Of a DNA stretch of 6,797 nucleotides, positions 1 through 5,216 are shown one piece after another. Location: contig DNXM01000151.1 of assembly GCA_003505905.1 (NCBI GenBank), positions 5,087 to 11,883 on the forward strand. The letters run 5' to 3'. Origin of the DNA: Oscillospiraceae bacterium. GTDB lineage: Bacteria > Bacillota > Clostridia > Oscillospirales > Acutalibacteraceae. The notes beneath the pieces were generated by a model. It did not search any database. It worked only from the letters and a program-made list of their open reading frames with translations, and was not told the DNA's origin. Made by a program: the position numbers and the translations under genes. Every line of letters starts with the position of its first letter. Position 1 is the first letter of the stretch.

Positions 1-2
1 AC

Positions 3-146
3 CGCCGCACCCTTGAATCGACCCTTTGCCCGAATCTTTTTGCCTGCGGTGAAGTGCTGGATGTGGACGCAGGCTGTGGTGGATTCAACTTGCAATGGGC
101 GTTCCTTTCGGGGCTTGTTGCAGGCAAAAACGCCGCTGAAAAATAA
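3..146 (+). CDS. HI0933/BaiN-like FAD-dependent oxidoreductase, C-terminal end (partial)
   Basis: The frame starting at base 3 is open from the window edge to a TAA at 144-146 and encodes 47 residues. They contain GEVLDVDAGCGGFNLQWAF followed by LSGLVAGKNAAEK. This G-E-x-L-D-x-D ... G-G-F/Y-N-L-Q-x-A pattern is the conserved C-terminal signature of the HI0933/YhiN/BaiN flavoprotein family ('aminoacetone oxidase family FAD-binding enzyme'). In known members this end of the FAD-binding domain closes over the cofactor. Some members are flavin reductases acting on unsaturated substrates, for example BaiN in bile acid metabolism, but most have no proven substrate. The rest of the gene, normally about 400 residues in total, lies upstream of the window. 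It runs in the same direction as the MATE gene, 102 bases ahead of it, so co-transcription is possible. The family call is firm from the motif; the physiological role is unknown. Confidence 0.85.
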   Translation, partial: RRTLESTLCPNLFACGEVLDVDAGCGGFNLQWAFLSGLVAGKNAAEK

Positions 147-174
147 CGCTTCGCAGAAAAAACAACAAAAGCTT

Positions 175-225
175 GTGGTTTCCGAAGGCAAAGCCTTTGG
201 GTGCCGACCGCAGTCGGCGAACCAC
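175..225 (+). promoter_or_regulatory. Putative structured 5' leader (three-way junction) upstream of the MATE gene
   Basis: Three perfect or near-perfect stems nest in 51 bases. The closing stem is GTGGTT (175-180) with AACCAC (220-225). Hairpin 1 is CCGAAGGC (182-189) with GCCTTTGG (193-200), 8 pairs including one G-U, around loop AAA. Hairpin 2 is GCCGAC (203-208) with GTCGGC (213-218) around loop CGCA. Only 1, 2 and 1 unpaired bases remain at the junction. The element ends 14 bases before the AGGA ribosome binding site (240-243) of the MATE gene. No T-run follows it on the plus strand, so it is a poor intrinsic terminator in that direction. It could be a regulatory leader, a processing or stability element, or a dispersed palindromic repeat. 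It does not match a riboswitch class I recognise. Confidence 0.4.
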
Positions 226-248
226 CATAAAAAGAAATCAGGATTATA

Positions 249-1595
249 ATGGAAACCGAAGAAAGTAAAAAACAATACAAACGCATGATTGAGTCGCCGA
301 TTCCCGGCTTGGTTACAAGCATGGCAATCCCGACCGTTATCAGTATGCTCATCACCGTCATTTACAACACGGCAGATACCTTTTTTGTTTCGCACATCAA
401 CAAATCCGCTTCTGCCGCCGTGGGTGCCATCTACCCGATTATGGCAATCATTCAAGCCGTCGGCTACGGATTGGCCATGGGCGGCGGCAGTCTGTCAAGC
501 CTCATGCTCGGGCAAAAAAGGGACGAGGATGCGTACCGTTATTCGACCACGGCTTTTTTCACGGCGGTGGTGTTCGGCGTTCCCGTTGCCATTGTCGGAT
601 TGTTGCCAAACGCAGGCTTTCTGCGCCTGCTCGGCTGTTCAAGCACGATGCTTCCCTATGCGCAACCCTATGCTAAAATTATTTTGCTCGCCGCTCCGTT
701 GAGCTGTTCGACCTTTGTGCTGACAAACATTTTGCGTGCGCAGGGCAAGGCAACGCTGACGATGTGGGCGCTTGGCATCGGCGGTGTGTTGAATTTGCTG
801 CTTGACCCGCTGTTCATTTTTACGCTGAACCTCGGCACGGGAGGTGCCGCCTTGGCAACGATTATCAGCCAAGCCGTCAGCTTCGGAATTTTCCTTTTTG
901 TGTTCCTCACGGGGCGCTCGATTATCGTTCTGCACCCGAAATATATTTCCCGTCACCTCAAGGATTATCGGCAGATTATTTTGACCGGTCTGCCCACCAT
1001 TTGCCGCCAAAGTCTGGGCAGTCTGTCCGCCGCCTTGCTCAATGTGCAGGCGGTTGTTTACGGCGATGCCGCCGTGTCTGCTGTCACCATTGCCAACAAG
1101 GCTTATGTGCTCGTGCGCAACATGGTTCTCGGCATCGGTCAGGGCTTTCAGCCCGTGGCAGGCTACAACTTCGGCGCAGGCGAAAAAAAGCGCACTTGGC
1201 AATCGTTCACCTTTGCCTGCAAGCTGGGTACGGTGCTCTGCGTGGTTTGCGCCGCCGCCATCGCCCTGTTTGCCCGACCGATTATGTGCTGGTTCAGCAA
1301 CGACAGGCAGGTTGTCGAAATCGGCATTGAAACGCTGTACTTTTGCTGTGCGGTCATGCCGTTTATGGCGGTTTCCACCTATGTCAATCAGCTCTACCAA
1401 TCCCTTGGCTTCAAGGGGCAGGCAACCTTTCTTGCCTCGTGCCGTCAGGGCATTTTCTTCGTGCCTGCCATTTTTATTTTGCCCAAGCTTTTCGGCTGTG
1501 TCGGGGTCGAACTCAGCCAGCCGTTCGGCGACTTGATGACCTTTTTTGTGTCCGTGCCGTTCATGGCTTCGTTTTACCGCAAACAAATTAAATAA
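249..1595 (+). CDS. MATE family efflux transporter (MepA/DinF-like)
   Basis: This is a complete 448-residue integral membrane protein, the usual length for the MATE family, whose members export drugs or other organic cations in exchange for Na+ or H+. About twelve hydrophobic helices can be traced, with a loop near residues 223-242 between the two six-helix halves. Family hallmarks are the N-terminal P-x-x-I-S-M-L ... YNTADTFFVS segment (about 28-48), RAQGKATLTM (163-172), LNLLLDPLFIF (181-191) and GIGQGFQPVAGYNFGAG (295-311). YQSLGFKGQATFLASCRQ (383-400) is the second-half counterpart of the 163-172 motif, reflecting the internal pseudo-repeat. The ATG at 249 is preceded by AGGA (240-243) at a 5-base spacing. 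The gene follows the flavoprotein gene and may share its transcript; a hairpin lies 10 bases after the stop. The substrate cannot be read from the sequence. Confidence 0.95.
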   Translation: METEESKKQYKRMIESPIPGLVTSMAIPTVISMLITVIYNTADTFFVSHINKSASAAVGAIYPIMAIIQAVGYGLAMGGGSLSSLMLGQKRDEDAYRYSTTAFFTAVVFGVPVAIVGLLPNAGFLRLLGCSSTMLPYAQPYAKIILLAAPLSCSTFVLTNILRAQGKATLTMWALGIGGVLNLLLDPLFIFTLNLGTGGAALATIISQAVSFGIFLFVFLTGRSIIVLHPKYISRHLKDYRQIILTGLPTICRQSLGSLSAALLNVQAVVYGDAAVSAVTIANKAYVLVRNMVLGIGQGFQPVAGYNFGAGEKKRTWQSFTFACKLGTVLCVVCAAAIALFARPIMCWFSNDRQVVEIGIETLYFCCAVMPFMAVSTYVNQLYQSLGFKGQATFLASCRQGIFFVPAIFILPKLFGCVGVELSQPFGDLMTFFVSVPFMASFYRKQIK

Positions 1596-1604
1596 ACAAG
1601 CAAC

Positions 1605-1641
1605 ACAACCCCTTGAGTCGAACCAACGGCTCAAGGGGTTG
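1605..1641 (+). repeat. 37-base direct repeat, copy 1
   Basis: This copy is identical over all 37 bases, and in the same orientation, to positions 2947-2983. Identity stops abruptly on both sides (C versus A at the left, C versus T at the right). The six-base loop and the single T-G wobble are also preserved, so this is a copied sequence and not merely two hairpins of similar shape. The two copies bracket the AAA_14/DUF4143 ATPase gene. Confidence 0.9.
1606..1641 (+). terminator. Stem-loop after the MATE gene (weak intrinsic terminator)
   Basis: CAACCCCTTGAGTCG (1606-1620) pairs with CGGCTCAAGGGGTTG (1627-1641) around loop AACCAA, giving 15 pairs with one G-T wobble. It begins 10 bases after the MATE stop codon. 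The following sequence, CATTTGTC, lacks a solid T-run, so termination on the plus strand may be incomplete or rely on other factors. The stem is GC-rich enough to stabilise the 3' end of the message. Confidence 0.65.
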
Positions 1642-1703
1642 CATTTGTCAAAAATTACCAACCGTGCTATTATTTGATTTTGTTTACCGTTTATGATTTT
1701 TTG

Positions 1704-1732
1704 TTGATTTTTGTAAGCAAATCGTTTATACT
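1704..1732 (+). promoter_or_regulatory. Predicted sigma-70/SigA promoter of the ATPase gene
   Basis: TTGATT (1704-1709) and TATACT (1727-1732) are separated by 17 bases and match the housekeeping -35 and -10 consensus at 4/6 and 5/6 positions. The region from 1642 to 1740 is strongly AT-rich and contains three GATTTT runs (near 1677, 1695 and 1706). CGTTTAT also occurs twice (1688-1694 and 1723-1729), the second copy overlapping the -10 box. Initiation would fall near 1739, giving an untranslated leader of only about 15 bases that begins just before the ribosome binding site. Confidence 0.55.
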
Positions 1733-1753
1733 ATGGTTGCGAGGTGAAGCAAA

Positions 1754-2944
1754 ATGAAGCTCATTCAACGAACCCAATACCTAAACAAAATGATTGATGT
1801 AATCGGAACGCCCGACATTAAGGTGATTACCGGTGTGCGCCGCAGCGGCAAATCAAAGCTTCTTGAAGCGTTTAAGCAATATCTGCAAGCCGAATATGAC
1901 GACTGCAACATCATTCACATTAACTTCAATTTGCCTGAATTCGACGGTTTGCTTACTTATAAGCCGCTGTACGAATATGTAAAATCACAGCACCTCAGCG
2001 AAAAACGAAACTTTGTTTTGATTGACGAAGTGCAGATGTGCAAGGATTTTGAAAAGGCAATCAACGGTTTGCACGCCACAGAACAGTATGACATTTATAT
2101 TACGGGTTCAAATGCTTTTCTGCTCAGCTCGGATCTTGCAACGCTTTTTACGGGAAGAACCTTTGAAATAAAAGTTTTTCCGTTTTCTTTTGCCGAGTAT
2201 ATGCAATATTTTGATTTTGACGACAAATACACCGCAGTCGACCGCTACATGACGGAGGGCGGCATGGCAGGCTCCTACCTTTACAAAAACCAAGAAGCCA
2301 AGTACGACTATATCGCCGATGTTTTTAACACGCTTATTGTGCGTGATATTCAGAAAAAGTATAAAATCCGCAATATGCAGTTGATGAACCGTATTGTGGA
2401 CTTTTTGTTGGATAATGTGTCGTCACTCTCTTCGGTAAGCAGCATTGCGGATACCTTGAGCAGCAAAAAAGAAAAGGTCAATCATATAACCGTAGGCTCG
2501 TATATGCAGTGTTTGTGCAACGCCTTTGCTTTTTACCGAATCCGCAGGTATGATATAAAGGGAAAAAAATATTTGTCCAGTAACGATAAATATTATTTAA
2601 GCGACCACGCATTTCGTTATGCAAAGCTCGGCACAAAAGACATGGACTACGGCAGAATTCTCGAAAACATTGTTGCGGTTGAATTACTGCGAAGAGGATA
2701 TGAAGTTTATGTCGGCATACTTCACAAAAAAGAAATCAACTTCGTGGCAATTAAACGAAACGAAAAAATCTACATTCAAGTATCGGATAATATTGCGGAT
2801 GAAAAAACCTTTGAGAGGGAGGTATCGCCGCTGCTGCAAATCAAGGATGCCTATCCGAAAATAATCATTGCCCGTACACGCCATGACGAATACCAGTATG
2901 AAGGTATCCGAATTGTTGATATTGCGGACTGGCTGCTCAACTGA
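1754..2944 (+). CDS. AAA_14 / DUF4143 family ATP-binding protein
   Basis: This is a complete 396-residue protein, the usual length for the large, mostly uncharacterised family joining an N-terminal AAA_14 ATPase to a C-terminal DUF4143 domain. The Walker A motif is GVRRSGKS (27-34), Walker B is FVLIDEVQ (87-94), and the sensor-like TGSNA follows at 117-121. FPFSFAEY (142-149), EGGMAG (168-173) and IVRDI (195-199) are further family landmarks, and a linker or helical region occupies about 200-290. The DUF4143 core at 300-345 reads GRILENIVAVELLRRGYEVY, then KKEINFVA and IYIQVS. It resembles a PD-(D/E)XK nuclease fold but has N329 where an acidic residue is common and Q342 where the lysine motif would sit, so nuclease activity is unlikely. 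GAGGTG (1741-1746) lies 7 bases before the ATG. The gene is solitary, with its own promoter, and has lower GC than its neighbours. Its role is unknown. Confidence 0.93.
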   Translation: MKLIQRTQYLNKMIDVIGTPDIKVITGVRRSGKSKLLEAFKQYLQAEYDDCNIIHINFNLPEFDGLLTYKPLYEYVKSQHLSEKRNFVLIDEVQMCKDFEKAINGLHATEQYDIYITGSNAFLLSSDLATLFTGRTFEIKVFPFSFAEYMQYFDFDDKYTAVDRYMTEGGMAGSYLYKNQEAKYDYIADVFNTLIVRDIQKKYKIRNMQLMNRIVDFLLDNVSSLSSVSSIADTLSSKKEKVNHITVGSYMQCLCNAFAFYRIRRYDIKGKKYLSSNDKYYLSDHAFRYAKLGTKDMDYGRILENIVAVELLRRGYEVYVGILHKKEINFVAIKRNEKIYIQVSDNIADEKTFEREVSPLLQIKDAYPKIIIARTRHDEYQYEGIRIVDIADWLLN

Positions 2945-2946
2945 AA

Positions 2947-2983
2947 ACAACCCCTTGAGTCGAACCAACGGCTCAAGGGGTTG
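2947..2983 (+). repeat. 37-base direct repeat, copy 2
   Basis: This copy is identical to 1605-1641 in sequence and orientation. It starts 2 bases after the ATPase stop codon and forms the stem of the terminator at this locus. The 1305 bases between the two copies contain only the ATPase gene and its promoter. Confidence 0.9.
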
Positions 2984-2992
2984 TGTTTTTTT
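2947..2992. terminator. Intrinsic terminator between convergent genes, probably bidirectional
   Basis: A 16-pair stem (2947-2962 with 2969-2984, one G-T wobble) closes a six-base AACCAA loop. It is followed by TG and seven T residues (2986-2992), a classic plus-strand terminator for the ATPase gene. On the minus strand the same stem is followed by a short TTTT, and it lies 18 bases past the stop of the glycosidase gene ending at 3003, so it could also end that operon's transcript, though less strongly. Confidence 0.85.
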
Positions 2993-3002
2993 GCAGGAGC
3001 TT

Positions 3003-5192
3003 TTACTTTTTCAGCACAAGTGCTCTCGGGCGGTTCACGCTTGCAAAGCGGAGCAAAACCGTGCGGGTTTCGCTGTCGTATTCGCAGGGGATTTCCTCGC
3101 CGTCAAGCTCGGCGCTTTTCACGGCAAACGGCGTGCGCACACGAAGACTTGCCGTGAATTCGCCCGCACCGCGCAGGGTCATATGGATTTCATCGCCCTG
3201 CTGTTCCATGCCTTCCACACGCACGGAGGTGCCGATGACACGAAGCGTTTCGTCTTCGATTTTGCTGTAATCCAACAGCATACATTTGTCGTTCGGTCGC
3301 AGAGCTTTTTCATGCACCACGGCAAAGCTTTCGTCAAACATATCGCTGAAAATTCCGCTGATTTTCAGTTCGTTGTCGTTAATGCTTTCGTCCATTACGG
3401 CGGCAATCAAATATTCGTTGCGCTGTAATTTCAAATAATTTTTGTATGCCGGCTTGAAGCTTTTCAGCGCACAAACCTGCTCAAAAAACGCACGGAAGCC
3501 GTCCGCATTTTGCTTGGAAAAGCTGAACAGACACGGATTGGTCAGCCACACGCCGACCGCACCTTTTCCGCAGGCGGTGACGGTTTTTTCATCGGTCACT
3601 TCGACACCGAGCATACGGAACAAATGCTCCGCCGGATTTTTGTAACTGCCGCTCCACCAGCTCTTCATGCCGTTATACGGGTCAAAGCCGTCGCCGATAT
3701 AAATGAGCGTGCCGCCGCTTTGCACCCATTCCGCCAAGGCAACGTTGATGTCGGGGTATTCGGGCTTCATGAATTCGTACGACAGCACAAGCACATCGTA
3801 ATCATGCAGGTAGCCGGGATAACGGCGTGCATTATCCAACAAAACGGGACGCACGCCGACGCCGTATTTGAGCAGCGGCAGTGCCAGCGAATAAAAGCCG
3901 GGGAAGGCGGACGACGCCATGTAGCGCAGCATCAGTTCCCGATTTTCGGGGTGAGGGAACAACTGCGTGCGGAATTTTTCGGCGGTTTCCTCGTCATCAA
4001 ACAGCACCGTGCCCACACGCTCCGCCGCTTTTTCGGTGTAACAGCAGTCGGGATAATCCCGCTGATAAAGCTGGCAGTCGCCCGTGAGAATACCAACCCG
4101 CAAGCCCTCTTCGGGGGCTTCCTCGAGCGTGCCGAGGGTTTGGAACATATTGTTCAGCTTCGTGCGGTAGCTCGCAGGAATTTCTTCGGCGTTCTCGGCG
4201 TTTTTCGGGTACTTTTCGTAGAACACACGGTTGGGCCACGGACAAATTTCGTAGCGGTTCACCTTGGGGTGAAGCAGGGACGCCGCCACCGTGCAGTAAT
4301 AATTGGTTTCGTAATCGTTCCAATCGAAAATGGGATTGTCTTCAATCGGGTCGTGCAAAAACCACATTCTGCGCCCCGTGCCCTTGACCAGCTCCTGCAT
4401 CACGCCGTATTCCAAAAAGGCGGTTTCAAAGGTGCGCTCCCTGCGCACGCCGTTAAACCAATTCATCGTGCGTGAGGTGCCTGTCCACACCTGGGCAATG
4501 CAGCCGTCCACGCCGGGAATGTCGGCAAGCTTGCCCTCGGGGCTGACGATTTGCCATTGGGTGTAGTTGATGAGCGAATGGGTCGGCACATAAAAACGCA
4601 AATTGCGGTTGTACTTTTTCTTGGCATATTCCTTAATGCCTGCGCTCACACGGTCGATGGTGCGTGTGAACAAATACGCTTTGAGCTTGGCACAGCGGTA
4701 GCGTGCATCCACGCTTTCGTGCGGCGGCATCCACGGCTCACGGTAAAACAGCTCGTATTCCCGTTTGAAGCCCTCGGAATAACCGCCTCTGTCCCAAAAT
4801 TCGGGTTCTTCGACATGAATCGCCTCTACACCCGCATCCACGGCGATTTTCAGCCGTTCGGTGAGGAAATCGGCAAAGCCGACGCTCGGCACCATATACG
4901 GCACATCCACGCCGTGGGCAATCACATTGCCGAAGCGGTCGGTCTGCGCCTCATCCCAATGAGTTGCGCCGTCAAAGCGACCTTCTAAATAATCCAAGTA
5001 TGCACCCCAGGAAATGCCCGTCATCAAATGCACGACATAGCCCTTATCCCGATACATTTTTACTCGCTCGGCGGTGGTTTCGTTCAGGCGGTATACCATT
5101 ACAAAATCGCATTGATGGTCGACCGCAGGCAGCAGCTCGCTTCCGCTTTGATAGCCCGTGCGTTCTTCTTCTCTTGCTCGAATGTATGCCAT
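3003..5192 (-). CDS. Putative cytoplasmic glycoside hydrolase (TIM barrel plus amidotransferase-like domain)
   Basis: This is a complete 729-residue protein, second gene of the minus-strand operon, with no signal peptide or membrane segment. Residues about 25-330 read as a (beta/alpha)8 barrel. Strand-like segments are CDFVMVYR (28-35), GYVVHLMTG (51-59), GVEAIHVEEPEFW (121-133), NLRFYVPTHS (197-206), GVDGCIAQVW (227-236), RMWFLHDP (275-282) and RYEICPWP (313-320). E128/E129 and E315 are candidate catalytic acids by analogy with clan A glycosidases; this is inference. Residues about 363-560 resemble the class I amidotransferase-like 'trimerisation' fold of GH42-type enzymes, with YDVLVLSYEF (465-474) and WVQSGGTLIYIGDG (489-502). 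Residues about 585-729 look like beta-sandwich. CGGAGG sits 7 bases before the ATG, and the upstream gene ends only 24 bases away, so the two are co-transcribed. I cannot assign a CAZy family or substrate. Confidence 0.7.
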   Translation of the reverse strand: MAYIRAREEERTGYQSGSELLPAVDHQCDFVMVYRLNETTAERVKMYRDKGYVVHLMTGISWGAYLDYLEGRFDGATHWDEAQTDRFGNVIAHGVDVPYMVPSVGFADFLTERLKIAVDAGVEAIHVEEPEFWDRGGYSEGFKREYELFYREPWMPPHESVDARYRCAKLKAYLFTRTIDRVSAGIKEYAKKKYNRNLRFYVPTHSLINYTQWQIVSPEGKLADIPGVDGCIAQVWTGTSRTMNWFNGVRRERTFETAFLEYGVMQELVKGTGRRMWFLHDPIEDNPIFDWNDYETNYYCTVAASLLHPKVNRYEICPWPNRVFYEKYPKNAENAEEIPASYRTKLNNMFQTLGTLEEAPEEGLRVGILTGDCQLYQRDYPDCCYTEKAAERVGTVLFDDEETAEKFRTQLFPHPENRELMLRYMASSAFPGFYSLALPLLKYGVGVRPVLLDNARRYPGYLHDYDVLVLSYEFMKPEYPDINVALAEWVQSGGTLIYIGDGFDPYNGMKSWWSGSYKNPAEHLFRMLGVEVTDEKTVTACGKGAVGVWLTNPCLFSFSKQNADGFRAFFEQVCALKSFKPAYKNYLKLQRNEYLIAAVMDESINDNELKISGIFSDMFDESFAVVHEKALRPNDKCMLLDYSKIEDETLRVIGTSVRVEGMEQQGDEIHMTLRGAGEFTASLRVRTPFAVKSAELDGEEIPCEYDSETRTVLLRFASVNRPRALVLKK

Positions 5193-5199
5193 GGTTTTT

Positions 5200-5205
5200 C
5201 CTCCG
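5200..5205 (-). promoter_or_regulatory. Strong ribosome binding site in the operon gap
   Basis: On the minus strand CGGAGG is followed by AAAAACC and then the ATG at 5192, a 7-base spacing. It occupies the 24-base gap between the two glycosidase-like genes. It fixes the start of the 729-residue protein, and there is no room for a separate promoter. Confidence 0.85.
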
Positions 5206-5216
5206 TTCGGTTCGGA

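Noticed and set aside
175..225. Known riboswitch (guanidine-II or purine type) before the MATE gene
   Set aside because: The hairpin loops are AAA and CGCA and not ACGR, and the junction lacks the conserved purine-riboswitch bases. Only a generic structured leader can be supported.
13..249. 78-residue plus-strand ORF ending at the MATE start codon
   Set aside because: It starts at a TTG with no ribosome binding site. Its first half overlaps the flavoprotein C-terminus in another frame and its second half runs through the hairpin region.
639..1661. 340-residue minus-strand ORF opposite the MATE gene
   Set aside because: It is antisense to a clear membrane protein. Its translation is low-complexity, rich in H, R, Q and G, with no recognisable domain, as expected for the complement of GC-rich codons.
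1605..2983. Insertion sequence or transposon bounded by the 37-base repeats
   Set aside because: The repeats are direct, each is a self-complementary hairpin, and no transposase or integrase is encoded between them. The single gene present is an AAA_14/DUF4143 ATPase.
3510..4475. 321-residue plus-strand ORF opposite the 729-residue glycosidase gene
   Set aside because: It is entirely antisense to a coherent protein with a good ribosome binding site, and it has no recognisable motif.
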